Origin: Calditrichota bacterium
GTDB taxonomy: Bacteria; CLD3
Length of the DNA: 64,000 bases
Direction of reading: 5' to 3'
NCBI GenBank assembly: GCA_008501735.1
Contig: QQUF01000040.1
Coordinates: forward strand, 124,001 to 188,000
A program made the translations under genes and the position numbers. Positions 1 to 8,481 of this stretch are shown here, in pieces. Positions within the stretch are counted from its first letter, which is position 1, and every line of letters starts with the position of its first letter. The notes beneath the pieces are model-generated. The model saw nothing but the letters and a program-made list of their open reading frames with translations. It searched no databases and was not told the origin of the DNA.

Positions 1-182
1 AACTCGTCTTCTGATTCACTGGCTTGAGAACCGTTGTAGCGAGTTACTGTTCCACTTGAGCTCATTCCTGTTGTTGTGTAAAGAAAAACCAAACCTGTTC
101 CAACTCCTGTTGTCATCACAAGAACAAAAATTAGGAGAAAATTTTTAAGTTGTCGGTCAAGCTTGTAAAGTTCAATTTTCAT
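1..182 (-). CDS. Membrane-anchored protein, N-terminal part (runs off left edge)
   Basis: The reading frame starts at an ATG (complement of 180-182) one base after the stop of the FMN-binding gene and stays open to the window edge, giving about 60 residues. It begins MKIELYKLDRQLKNFLL, followed by one hydrophobic helix (about residues 14-37) and then a polar Ser/Thr/Glu-rich stretch, as expected for a single-pass protein with an extracytoplasmic domain. The tight coupling to the upstream FMN-binding protein and porin suggests a shared role in envelope redox chemistry, but that is inference; the family is not recognised from this fragment. Confidence 0.7.
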   Translation of the reverse strand, partial: MKIELYKLDRQLKNFLLIFVLVMTTGVGTGLVFLYTTTGMSSSGTVTRYNGSQASESEDE

Positions 183-183
183 T

Positions 184-723
184 TTATGGTTTTTCCTTAA
201 TGGCTTTTGCCAAAATACACAATTTTTGGATCCCTTTTGAAACTGAATTTACAGAAATTGTTGCTCCACTAATTCCATCAACGTCTTTTCCAACTGTGAA
301 GGAAGATTCAGCATTTCTGCCAATGAATTGTTCATTCCAATTTCTATTCCCGACTTGACCGCCGTAAGCTTCACGGTATTTTATAATTTCAGAAGAAAGA
401 ATTTTAGCTTCTTTGTCAAAGATTATAAGAAAAGTTATTGGCATTGCCTTACCAAGAACGTTGTCAAGAATTGCAAAACCTAAACTTGAATCGTTTTTTG
501 TTATTTTCCAAAGATAAACCTCATCACGGAAAAATTTTTGCTTAGCCTCTTTTTCAATGGAGTTTTTCAATTCATTCTGAAGTTTGAATTTTTCAAAAGT
601 AAGAGTTGATTCTTCACCGAAAATATTTTTAATCGAAGTTTCTGCATCATTCTTAATTGAGGAAAAAACATTCCCTGTCAAAGTGAAAAGCAAAAGTAAA
701 ATGTAAAAATTAGAAAATTTCAT
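184..723 (-). CDS. Secreted FMN-binding domain protein (FMN_bind family)
   Basis: A 179-aa protein with an N-terminal signal peptide (about residues 1-21) and a C-terminal FMN_bind domain. The DGISGATISVNSV stretch near the end matches the S-G-A-T flavinylation motif in which ApbE attaches FMN to the threonine in RnfG, NqrC and related proteins; an upstream E-A-Y-G-G segment also fits the fold. It would therefore be an extracytoplasmic electron carrier. It is the middle gene of a minus-strand group with a porin upstream and a membrane protein 1 bp downstream. A hairpin lies between it and the porin, so it may be partly uncoupled from porin transcription. The electron partner is not visible. 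Confidence 0.85.
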   Translation of the reverse strand: MKFSNFYILLLLFTLTGNVFSSIKNDAETSIKNIFGEESTLTFEKFKLQNELKNSIEKEAKQKFFRDEVYLWKITKNDSSLGFAILDNVLGKAMPITFLIIFDKEAKILSSEIIKYREAYGGQVGNRNWNEQFIGRNAESSFTVGKDVDGISGATISVNSVSKGIQKLCILAKAIKEKP

Positions 724-749
724 TAACGTAAAATTTAAGTTTGTTGAAA

Positions 750-785
750 AGAAAAGCCTAACAACTAAAATTGTTAGGCTTATTC
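750..785 (-). terminator. Rho-independent terminator after the porin gene
   Basis: Perfect 11-bp arms (754-764 and 771-781) with a 6-nt loop. Read on the minus strand the stem is followed by a U-rich stretch (TTTTCTTTT). It lies 36 bp beyond the porin stop codon and upstream of the FMN-binding gene, so it probably attenuates or ends porin transcription. Confidence 0.75.
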
Positions 786-816
786 TTAATTTTTAAAGGA
801 GGCAAATTTATAAAAT

Positions 817-1902
817 TTAGAACATATAACCAGCACCAAAATTAAACATTTTGGTTTTAGCATCCGAAAGCTCGTTTTTTGAAACTCCGTAATCAACTTT
901 GAAAACTACTTGGTCAATTGGTTTGACTGAAAGCCCAACCATCCAAGTTGTAAGATGATTTGCTTTTTCAGAATCTCCACCAGCTTCTGTTTTTGCTGCT
1001 GTGTTGTAGTCTTCCCAACGGAAAAATGGAATTATTTTTGTGTCGCAATTCATAAAACTTCCGACATTGTAACCTAAATCTAAGTAGTAACCAAAAGACG
1101 ATTCAACACCACCGATTAAATCAGGTTCTCCATAAGTAATGTTTCCAAGTTCAAAAACACCAACGAAGTTATTAGCATCGTATTTTGCGTGAAACTCAAA
1201 AAGTGAAACAGAGTTGTTGCTACTCGAATCAACGTGAGTTGCATTATTATAAGAAAAAGAAGTTCCAACAAGCAAACCGTTTACGCCAGTGTAGTTTAAT
1301 CTAAAATTGTAAAGTAAATCTTCTGCGTTTGATTCAAATCCTTTTTGCCTTCCGCTACGGATTCCAGAAGAAGAAAATCCAGTTGCATCTAAACCTTCCA
1401 TAACTGTGAACTTGTAATCGAACCCTTTGACATTTCCATAAATTGCGGCTCCGTTTCCGAACCAAGTTGTTGGAATAATATTTTTGCTGTAAGAAGGTCT
1501 TTCAACACTTAAAAATAATGGTGGCTCGTGCCATTCGTTAATTAAACCGACTGAAGGCAAAACAACTCCAACTTGAAATCCAAATTCATCAGAATGATGG
1601 TAATCAATGTAAGCTTGTTCGAGTTCAAGTTCTCCTTGACCTTCTTTAACAAAGTTGTGTTCGAGTTCTACTTCAGATTTGAAAGACCATTTTGGCGTCC
1701 AAGCGTGAGAATAAAAAAGAACGAATCTGTGAAAGTCTAATATCTTTTCAGCATCAGAACCGTCAGCTTTTGAGTGATTGTAGTGAAGTTCACCATAACC
1801 ACCAATTGTTGATTTTGGTGTGAAAAATTCATCATCTTCTGCGAATAAAATCGCAGGAATTGTTAAGGTTGCAAGTGCAGTAATTTTTAAAAAGTTATTC
1901 AT
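817..1902 (-). CDS. Porin-like outer membrane beta-barrel protein
   Basis: A 361-aa protein with a signal peptide (about 1-21, ending in ILFA before EDDEFF), then alternating aromatic/polar strands through to a C-terminal phenylalanine (FGAGYMF), the usual outer-membrane barrel signature. The GGYGELHYN opening, the FHRFVLFYSHAWTPKWSFKSEVELEH segment and the QAYIDY stretch resemble the phosphate-selective porin O/P-like family (OprP/OprO superfamily) widespread in Bacteroidota; substrate cannot be inferred. It is followed by a terminator hairpin and then by FMN-binding and membrane genes. The 20-bp gap to the upstream small gene suggests co-transcription with it. Confidence 0.8.
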   Translation of the reverse strand: MNNFLKITALATLTIPAILFAEDDEFFTPKSTIGGYGELHYNHSKADGSDAEKILDFHRFVLFYSHAWTPKWSFKSEVELEHNFVKEGQGELELEQAYIDYHHSDEFGFQVGVVLPSVGLINEWHEPPLFLSVERPSYSKNIIPTTWFGNGAAIYGNVKGFDYKFTVMEGLDATGFSSSGIRSGRQKGFESNAEDLLYNFRLNYTGVNGLLVGTSFSYNNATHVDSSSNNSVSLFEFHAKYDANNFVGVFELGNITYGEPDLIGGVESSFGYYLDLGYNVGSFMNCDTKIIPFFRWEDYNTAAKTEAGGDSEKANHLTTWMVGLSVKPIDQVVFKVDYGVSKNELSDAKTKMFNFGAGYMF

Positions 1903-1922
1903 TTTAGAGAATACTCCGATTT

Positions 1923-2249
1923 TTAATTTTGTGAAAATTGTGAAAGTTTTACTATTTGTTTAATTTTTAAAGAAAGTTCAGCTCTGTTTAGTAGTGATTT
2001 TAGTTCATCAATTTCTTCTTTGTGGAATGCAAGAGTAACTCCAGAAAGAGAAACTAAAATCTTCCTGTTTTTATTTTTGTTAAGCTCCGACTTCTCGAAT
2101 TTCTCAACATTCATTTCTTGAATGAAGGATTTAAATTTTGTAAAAGCTTCGGGCTTAAATTTTAGAAAAAAGTTCCCAAATTCAAGGTTCACAGTTTGGC
2201 ATTTTGGGTTGATTGAAACACAACCATTCGTGGAATTTTTTATTGTCAT
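1923..2249 (-). CDS. Small conserved-type protein, function unknown (DUF6686-like?)
   Basis: A 108-aa cytoplasmic protein with no signal peptide or membrane helix. It has two N-terminal cysteines (CVSINPKC) followed by a short segment containing LEFGNFFLKF, then a charged helical C-terminus. This layout recalls small Bacteroidota proteins grouped as DUF6686, but the match is from memory and weak. It is first in the minus-strand run leading to the porin and FMN-binding genes and is divergent from the thioredoxin lipoprotein gene across a 156-bp intergenic region. It could be a regulator of the porin group; nothing in the sequence proves this. Confidence 0.5.
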   Translation of the reverse strand: MTIKNSTNGCVSINPKCQTVNLEFGNFFLKFKPEAFTKFKSFIQEMNVEKFEKSELNKNKNRKILVSLSGVTLAFHKEEIDELKSLLNRAELSLKIKQIVKLSQFSQN

Positions 2250-2405
2250 TTTTTATTTAATTCTTATTGAGACTAAATTTCAATAGAAAGTTAATTGAAT
2301 TCTTAAAAATGTCAAAACAATTTTTCAAAAGTTTTGAATTAAATTTTTTCTTAATCGTATTATCTTTTACAAAATTTAACGTGAAAACATTTTAGAGAGG
2401 ATTTA

Positions 2406-3251
2406 ATGAAAATCTTAATTAGTTTATTTTTAGCAATCAATTTTATGTTCTTTCAAAGTTGCGAAACTTCAAACGCTCAAAGCAAGACGGAAGAAGATGC
2501 AATGAAAGCTTATAATCAGAAGAATTTTTCTGAGGCTGTAAAAATTATGAAAGACATTCTCAAAGTTCGGGAAACTGATTTTCGTTCTTTGACATTGGTT
2601 GGGCAGCTTTCCATTAGTGAAAATGACAAAGAAGGTTACGAGTTGACAATTAAACAATTGAAGAAAAATCCTGATGCTCCTGATTATGAAAAGGCATTTT
2701 TAGCTTATTTACAAGGTCAAGCAGCACTTTCTTTTGATAAAGATTACGACAAAGCAAAAGAGTTTGTAAAAGAAGCGTGGTTCTTGAGTCCGCAACTTCA
2801 AATGGTCAGCAAACTTAGAGACGAAATAATTTCCTCTCAAAAACTTGGCAGACCAGCTCCAGACTTTGTTTTGGAAAAAGTCGGTACAAATGGCACTGAA
2901 AAAGTTTCACTAAAATCACTTCGAGGAAAAACTGTAATTATTGATTTTTGGGCAACTTGGTGTGGTCCTTGTAGGCAAACAATGCCGAAAACAGAATCTC
3001 TTTATAAGAAAAGTCTTGAAAGTGATAAAGTCGTTGTCTTGACTGTTAATTTGAGAGAAGATGAAGCCAAAATTGCAGATTTTATGGGTAAAAATAAATA
3101 CCAAATGACAGTTCTTTTGGATAAAGACGGAGCAATTGGTCAGGCTTACGAAGCAGTTTCAATTCCAAAATTAGTTGTAATTGACCCAGAAGGAAATTTG
3201 CAATTTGAAGGACACCCAAATCAGTTTAATGAAAACTCTTTAACATTTTAA
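2406..3251 (+). CDS. TlpA/ResA-like thioredoxin lipoprotein with N-terminal TPR region
   Basis: A 281-aa lipoprotein: the signal peptide ends in a lipobox (FFQSC, Cys19), followed by a helical TPR-like region (about 30-140) and a C-terminal thioredoxin fold. The redox motif W185-C-G-P-C189 sits in an IIDFWATWCGPCRQTMP context typical of the TlpA/ResA/AhpC-TSA group, and a cis-proline is present in SIPKLVV. Expected role: periplasm-facing thiol-disulfide reductase, for example in cytochrome c maturation or envelope protein repair. A GAGAGG ribosome site precedes the ATG. It is 15 bp upstream of an LPP20-like protein and probably co-transcribed with it. Confidence 0.88.
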   Translation: MKILISLFLAINFMFFQSCETSNAQSKTEEDAMKAYNQKNFSEAVKIMKDILKVRETDFRSLTLVGQLSISENDKEGYELTIKQLKKNPDAPDYEKAFLAYLQGQAALSFDKDYDKAKEFVKEAWFLSPQLQMVSKLRDEIISSQKLGRPAPDFVLEKVGTNGTEKVSLKSLRGKTVIIDFWATWCGPCRQTMPKTESLYKKSLESDKVVVLTVNLREDEAKIADFMGKNKYQMTVLLDKDGAIGQAYEAVSIPKLVVIDPEGNLQFEGHPNQFNENSLTF

Positions 3252-3266
3252 AAAAAAATAAGATTT

Positions 3267-5105
3267 ATGAGAGATTTTATAAGAAAGAAGCTGATAATTT
3301 TAAAATCTTCGTCTGTTTTAATTCTTTTATTTCTTGCGACTTTAAACTTATTTGCTAATTCTTATATTGGAACTGCAACTTGTCCAATAAAAGCAGATTT
3401 GGAAGAACAGAAAAAAGCTAATGATATTGCACTTTCCGAGATGCTTTCACAAATTGCTGTTAGTGTTCAAAGTGACTTTACAAATTCAATTGAAGAAAAT
3501 GTTTCTGCCAATGAAACGGAATTCAAAAGACGTTGTGAGTCAATTCTCAAAACTTATTCTTCCGCTTCTTTGACAAACGCCAAGCTTAACAAAAGGCGAA
3601 CCGACAAAGAAATTATTTTTCAGTGGTCAATTCCAAAAAGTGAAGTTCAAAAAATCTTTTCTTCGAGGCTTCACCAAGCAGAAGGTTTATTCTTTTCTGC
3701 GGAAGAAGCTGAAAGTAAAAATCAACTTGAACAAGCTCTAAGGTGGTTTTACCAAGCTGATTTACTTTTCAAAAGCGTTCCTGCAACTTTCCAACAGAAT
3801 CAAAATGGAGTCAACGAACTTTCTTGCATCAAAAAAATTACAAAAATTTTGAACGGATTGGATTTCAAATTAAAAGATGATTGGCTTGAGGCAGATTCAA
3901 GAAAAATTTCATTTGAAACATTGTTCCAAAATAAACCTGTTTCGAGTCTAAAAGTTCATTACGACAATGGATTTGATTGGATTCCAACAGAGGTTAATCA
4001 CTCTGAACTTTTGATTTGGCTTGACGGTTCTGCAAAGAGTAAAAATGAAGTTGTTTTGGAAATTGAGTACAAATTTTCGTCTCACAAAGACCAAAACAGT
4101 ACAGTCTCGGAAATTTGGGATTTGGTTGCAAAACCTAAATTTGATTCAAGAAAAGGTTTATCGTTTGCAAAAGAATCACAACCAAAATTAGAGCCAAAGA
4201 TTGAACCACAAAAACCCAGAGATTTTGGTGTAAGAATCGCATTTGAAGAAAATTCTCCAAAAGGTTTCAAAGAAAATTCGCCTAAAAATTGTGCGTCTTT
4301 GGTGAAGCAATTTAAAGACGAGAAAATTAACGATGAAAGCATTTTTGCCGATAAATTTGCAATCGCGAAAGCAAAAGATATTTTGCGTCTGACAAAGCCG
4401 AAACCACAGTCTGAAAATTTTAATCTCAAATCTTACAAAAATAACGAAGGTTGGGAAGTTCGTGAAATTCCAGTGAGCCTTTCAAAGAAAGGCTTAAAGG
4501 GAATTGTTGACAATTTGGTTGTGGATTTTGATGAAAACGGGAAAATTACCGACGTGAACTTTAGTATTGGAGAAGCAGATTTTCAGCGATTTTATGAAAT
4601 TGGGCAAGAAGTTGAAGATTGGGAAAAGAGGCAAAAGATTGTAAAGTTTTTGGAGACTTTCAAAACAGCTTACAACTCAAGGCAAATCGAAGCAGTTGAG
4701 CAAATGTATTCTGACAACGCAGAAATTATTGTTGGAAAAGTCATCAAAAGCCAGCCTTTAAGTGTGGAAATAAAATCGCACTTACCACAAGAACGAATTG
4801 AATATTTGCATTTTACAAAACAAGATTACATCCGAAGGCTTGGCAATATTTTTTCAGAAAACGTGAATTCATTTCTTTACTACCAATACGACCAACTCGA
4901 AGTGATTAAAGGAGCAAGAGGAAGTGAGATTTACGGAGTTCACGTTAGGCAAAACTACATTTCTCAAAATTATGCCGATGAAGGTTATCTTTGCCTTGTG
5001 ATAAATTTTGGTGAAGAACCTCCGTTGATTCACGTAAGAGCTTGGCTTCCACAAGAGTGGAGTGAAGAGCAATTAATTAAAGTAACGGATTTTGAAATTA
5101 AGTAA
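3267..5105 (+). CDS. Secreted LPP20-like protein with C-terminal NTF2-like domain
   Basis: A 612-aa exported protein (signal anchor about 10-30, ending NLFANS). Residues about 35-140 (KKANDIALSEMLSQIAVSV and following) resemble the LPP20 lipoprotein domain although no lipobox cysteine is evident. A Pro/Lys/Glu linker (about 285-330) separates it from a C-terminal part in which FLETFKTAYNSRQIEAVEQMY looks like the start of an NTF2/SnoaL-type fold, ending with an HVRAWLPQEW segment. Proteins like this in FCB bacteria often sit near PEGA-domain proteins, and one lies 3 kb downstream here. Function unknown; an envelope structural or sensing role is likely. Confidence 0.65.
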   Translation: MRDFIRKKLIILKSSSVLILLFLATLNLFANSYIGTATCPIKADLEEQKKANDIALSEMLSQIAVSVQSDFTNSIEENVSANETEFKRRCESILKTYSSASLTNAKLNKRRTDKEIIFQWSIPKSEVQKIFSSRLHQAEGLFFSAEEAESKNQLEQALRWFYQADLLFKSVPATFQQNQNGVNELSCIKKITKILNGLDFKLKDDWLEADSRKISFETLFQNKPVSSLKVHYDNGFDWIPTEVNHSELLIWLDGSAKSKNEVVLEIEYKFSSHKDQNSTVSEIWDLVAKPKFDSRKGLSFAKESQPKLEPKIEPQKPRDFGVRIAFEENSPKGFKENSPKNCASLVKQFKDEKINDESIFADKFAIAKAKDILRLTKPKPQSENFNLKSYKNNEGWEVREIPVSLSKKGLKGIVDNLVVDFDENGKITDVNFSIGEADFQRFYEIGQEVEDWEKRQKIVKFLETFKTAYNSRQIEAVEQMYSDNAEIIVGKVIKSQPLSVEIKSHLPQERIEYLHFTKQDYIRRLGNIFSENVNSFLYYQYDQLEVIKGARGSEIYGVHVRQNYISQNYADEGYLCLVINFGEEPPLIHVRAWLPQEWSEEQLIKVTDFEIK

Positions 5106-5143
5106 ATTTTTTTTAAAAAATACTTTTGTTAAAAACTTTGGAA

Positions 5144-5177
5144 TAGTTTACTTTTTAGAAAACCAAAAGGTAAACTA
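5144..5177 (+). promoter_or_regulatory. Inverted repeat covering the ribosome site of the mntA-hepT operon
   Basis: Two 13-nt arms (5144-5156 and 5165-5177) pair with a single G-T wobble around an 8-nt loop; the right arm contains the AAGG ribosome site and ends immediately before the mntA ATG at 5178. It could be a DNA operator for autoregulation by the toxin-antitoxin complex, or an mRNA hairpin limiting translation. Confidence 0.6.
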
Positions 5178-5477
5178 ATGAAAAACCTAAAAGAAATCCG
5201 AAGAGTTCTCCAAAATGAAAAACCGTTTTTAATCCAAAAGTATGGCATAAAAGATATAAAAATCTTTGGTTCATTTGTGAGAGGTGAACAAAATTCCAAA
5301 AGCGATTTAGACATTTTGATTGATTTGGAGAAACCAGTCAAAATGGATTTAATAGGTTTAATTGAATTAGAAAATTACCTTTCAGATTTAATAAATATTA
5401 AGGTTGAAATTTCCATTAAAGAAAATTTAAAGCAGCGAATCGGGAAACACATTCTTAGAGAAGCAATTGAAGTATGA
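5178..5477 (+). CDS. mntA: MntA-type minimal nucleotidyltransferase antitoxin
   Basis: A 99-aa minimal nucleotidyltransferase. The signature GSX10DXD is exact: G31-S32, ten residues including RG, then D43-L-D45. In characterised MntA/HepT pairs (Shewanella oneidensis) the MntA enzyme uses ATP to AMPylate the HepT toxin on a tyrosine and silences it. The stop codon overlaps the hepT start (ATGA, 5474-5477), the translational coupling expected of a toxin-antitoxin operon with antitoxin first. An inverted repeat covers its ribosome site. The catalytic motif is intact, so the antitoxin should be active. Confidence 0.9.
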   Translation: MKNLKEIRRVLQNEKPFLIQKYGIKDIKIFGSFVRGEQNSKSDLDILIDLEKPVKMDLIGLIELENYLSDLINIKVEISIKENLKQRIGKHILREAIEV

Positions 5478-5815
5478 AAAAGGAGTTTTTAGATTACTTA
5501 ATAGATATTTTGGACGTTTCAGAAAAAGCACAAGAGTTCGTAAAGGGAATGACTTTTGAAGAATTTAAAATTGATTTTAGAACCAATTTTGCAGTTGCGA
5601 GGTCTTTGGAAATTATTGGAGAAGCTGTAAAAAGAATTCCTGACGATGTTAAAATAAATTATCCACAAATTCCTTGGAGAGCAATTGCTGGAATGAGAGA
5701 CAAAATAATCCACGGTTACGATAACATTAATTTGCTCTTGGTTTGGGAAACAGTAACTGTAAAACTTCCTAAAATTCATAAAGAGTTTGAACAGATTTTA
5801 CAAGATTATTCGTAA
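5474..5815 (+). CDS. hepT: HepT-like HEPN ribonuclease toxin (DUF86)
   Basis: A 113-aa all-helical HEPN protein. The catalytic RX4HXY motif is complete: R75-D-K-I-I-H80-G-Y82, where Arg and His form the RNase site and Tyr is the residue modified by MntA in the studied systems. The segment RSLEIIGEAVKRIP is typical of the DUF86/HepT family. Known HepT toxins cut RNA, including tRNA, and stop growth; some pairs protect against phage. Both partners look intact. The pair stands alone between envelope genes, which fits acquisition as a small mobile module. Confidence 0.9.
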   Translation: MKKEFLDYLIDILDVSEKAQEFVKGMTFEEFKIDFRTNFAVARSLEIIGEAVKRIPDDVKINYPQIPWRAIAGMRDKIIHGYDNINLLLVWETVTVKLPKIHKEFEQILQDYS

Positions 5816-5833
5816 ATATTTTCGGAGAAATTA

Positions 5834-5953
5834 ATGGAAAATTTAAACTTAAAAATAGTTCATAACTTCCCAAAAAATTGTAAAAATATAATTTTTTTAA
5901 AAGGCAGTTTTCTAAAAGATAAAGCAGATTTCAAAATCATATTTTTTAGGTAA
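5834..5953 (+). CDS. Possible 39-aa small ORF
   Basis: An ATG at 5834 preceded by a GGAG ribosome-like site opens a 39-codon frame ending TAA at 5951-5953, in the gap between hepT and the FN3/WD40 lipoprotein. The product is Lys/Phe/Ile-rich and resembles nothing I know. It is the only open frame in this 165-bp gap and could equally be chance in AT-rich DNA. Confidence 0.2.
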   Translation: MENLNLKIVHNFPKNCKNIIFLKGSFLKDKADFKIIFFR

Positions 5954-5980
5954 TTATTGCAAAAAATAGGAAAATTCAAA

Positions 5981-8452
5981 ATGAGAACACTGTTACTAAT
6001 ATTTATAATTTTATCCTTTTCTTCTTGTTATGAAGAACCTGACGGACTAAATCCTTTTGAAGAAAATTACATTCCACCTGCTCCAACTAACTTAAAACTC
6101 ACACAAATTTCCGATTCAGAAGTTAGACTTTCTTGGAATTTTGTATACGAAGGAGAATACCAAGGAGAATTTCAAAAAGCACTTCAAGGTTTTAAAATTG
6201 AGAAAAAAACTAACAGTGGAAGTTTTGTTGAAATTGCAAGTGTGGATTCTGATTCAACAAGTTTTATTGATACTGGACTTTCAATTTTAGATACTTGTTT
6301 TTATCGAGTTAAGGCTTTTACAGAGACAAATGTTTCTGATTTTTCTACTGAAAAAAGCATTAAAACAAATTTTCTCGCTCCAACTGATTTAGTAATCACT
6401 CTAGTTTCGGATTCAAAGGTAAGTCTTAATTGGAAAGATAACACAACTTTTGAAGATGGATTTAAAGTTGAAAGAAAAGAAGGAAGTGGAGATTTTACAG
6501 AAATAGTAGTTTTACCCTCTGATTCAACGAGTTTTACTGATTCTGAACTTTCGACTTTACAAACTTATTTTTATCGAGTCAGAGCTTTTACTGAGGTGAA
6601 TATTTCTGAATTTTCAAATGAGGGAAATACTCAAACAAATTTTCCTGCTCCTTCAAACTTAGGAATTACTCAAATTACAGATTCAGAAGTTCTATTGACT
6701 TGGCAAGACAATACAATTTTTGGGGAAGGATTTATTGTCGAAAGAAAAGAGGATAGTGGAAGTTTTACTGAAATTGCAACTGTTGGAAAAGATTCAACAG
6801 ATTTTATTGATACAGGACTTTTGATTACTAAAGTTTACTCTTACAGAGTCAAAGCTGTAAGCCTTGTTAATTCTTCAAATTTTAGTCAAGAGCAAAGCAT
6901 TCAAACTGATTTTCCTGCACCTACAAATTTGCAAATTACAGATTTAAGCGATTCTGAGGTTCAGCTTACTTGGTCTGATAATTCAACATTTGAAGATGGA
7001 TTTAAAATTGAAAGAAAATATGTTAATAACGAATTTTTGGAAATTGCAATAATAGACAAAAATATAAATGAATATATTGATAACGAAGTATTAATCGAAA
7101 CCACATATTTTTATCGAGTCAGAGCCTTTACACAAACTAATAATTCTATTTTTACGAACGAGGAGCCTATACAAACCCATTTTCCAGCTCCAACAAATTT
7201 GCAAATAACCAGCGTTTCTCATTCAGAAGTTTTGCTTAACTGGGAAGACAATTCGACTTTTGAAGAAGGGTTTAAAATTGAGAGGCAAGCTAATGGAGGT
7301 GGTTTTATGGAAGTAGGAATTGTAAGTAGTAATTTAACACAATTTTCTGATTTTGATTTGGATGTAACTAAGTCCTATTCCTATAAAATTAGAGCATTTA
7401 CAAATCTAAACCTTTCTACTGGTGAAGCCAAAACAATACATTATAACTCATTTTATTCTAAAAAATGGGCAGGTAGTCACACTGGTGATGTTGTTGCTGT
7501 TGAATTCAGTCCTAATCAAAATAAAGTTTTGAGTGCAAGTTCTGATAATACGCTTAGATTATGGAATGTTGAAACAGGTTTATCTTTTTGGTCAAGAACT
7601 CATATAGATGATGTTAGTTCAATTGCTTTTAATTATGACGGTAGTGTCATTGCCAGTGGAGGAAATGATAAATTCTTAAAAGTTTGGAATGAAAGTGGTA
7701 CAGAAATGTGGAGTAAATTACACTCATCTCACGTAAAACAAGTAGCATTTAGTCCTGATGGAAGCAAAATTGCAAGCGGTACATCCAGTGGTGAATTGAA
7801 AGTATGGAATGTCGTTGATGGTGCATTAATTTGGAGTGAAAATCAAACGGAAGAAATAATTTCTCTTGAGTTCAGTCCTACTGAAGATAAATTAGCTAGT
7901 GCAAGCTTAGATGATACTTTGAAATTATGGAATGTGACAACTGGTTTACTACATTGGGAAGAACCTCATTCAAATGATGTTGGTTCTATTAGTTTTAGTC
8001 CTGACGGAGAAAAGATAGTTAGTGTCGGTAAAGATTTCGCATTGAAAATGTGGAATGTCAGTAATGATTCACTCCTATGGATACAAAATAACTCTAGTCT
8101 TAACACGCAAGTTTGTTTCAGTCCTGATGGAAGTAAAATTCTAATTGGAACAGTAGGAAATCGAATTGAAATGAGAGATTCAAATAATGGCTCTTTTCTT
8201 TGGTTTGGAAATCACATAGGCGATATAACTTCAATAACATTTAATGAATTAGGGACTTTGGCTTTTAGTACAAGTTTAGATAATACAATTAAAGTCTGGA
8301 ACTCTTCTTCTGGTGAATTACTTTGGACTGGGAATCACAATAATATTGTTTATTCTTGTTCATCAAATAATGAAGGTAATAGAATTGTTAGTGGAGGTAA
8401 GGATAACGTATTAAACTTATGGGAGTTAGGTGGAGAATGGGTGATAGAATAA
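5981..8452 (+). CDS. Lipoprotein with five FN3-like repeats and an eight-bladed WD40 propeller
   Basis: I choose the ATG at 5981 over the upstream TTG at 5957 because it has an AGGAAAA ribosome site and gives a clean lipoprotein signal ending in the lipobox FSSC. The mature protein carries five tandem fibronectin type III-like repeats of about 90 aa, each opening with APTNL or similar and containing W-D-N-T-T-F-E-D-G-F-K-V-E-R-like cores, followed by about eight WD40 repeats with FSPDGSKIAS and LKVWN signatures, most ending in a Trp-Ser/Thr. It should be a surface-anchored binding scaffold. Ligand unknown. The PEGA gene follows 29 bp downstream. FN3 plus WD40 on one lipoprotein is an uncommon combination. 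Confidence 0.82.
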   Translation: MRTLLLIFIILSFSSCYEEPDGLNPFEENYIPPAPTNLKLTQISDSEVRLSWNFVYEGEYQGEFQKALQGFKIEKKTNSGSFVEIASVDSDSTSFIDTGLSILDTCFYRVKAFTETNVSDFSTEKSIKTNFLAPTDLVITLVSDSKVSLNWKDNTTFEDGFKVERKEGSGDFTEIVVLPSDSTSFTDSELSTLQTYFYRVRAFTEVNISEFSNEGNTQTNFPAPSNLGITQITDSEVLLTWQDNTIFGEGFIVERKEDSGSFTEIATVGKDSTDFIDTGLLITKVYSYRVKAVSLVNSSNFSQEQSIQTDFPAPTNLQITDLSDSEVQLTWSDNSTFEDGFKIERKYVNNEFLEIAIIDKNINEYIDNEVLIETTYFYRVRAFTQTNNSIFTNEEPIQTHFPAPTNLQITSVSHSEVLLNWEDNSTFEEGFKIERQANGGGFMEVGIVSSNLTQFSDFDLDVTKSYSYKIRAFTNLNLSTGEAKTIHYNSFYSKKWAGSHTGDVVAVEFSPNQNKVLSASSDNTLRLWNVETGLSFWSRTHIDDVSSIAFNYDGSVIASGGNDKFLKVWNESGTEMWSKLHSSHVKQVAFSPDGSKIASGTSSGELKVWNVVDGALIWSENQTEEIISLEFSPTEDKLASASLDDTLKLWNVTTGLLHWEEPHSNDVGSISFSPDGEKIVSVGKDFALKMWNVSNDSLLWIQNNSSLNTQVCFSPDGSKILIGTVGNRIEMRDSNNGSFLWFGNHIGDITSITFNELGTLAFSTSLDNTIKVWNSSSGELLWTGNHNNIVYSCSSNNEGNRIVSGGKDNVLNLWELGGEWVIE

Positions 8453-8481
8453 AAAATATTTTAATTGAAAAGTTTAAGATT

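Noticed and set aside
6060-7440. Regularly spaced repeats that could suggest a CRISPR-like array
   Set aside because: The repeats are about 270 bp, diverged, in frame and encode FN3-like domains.
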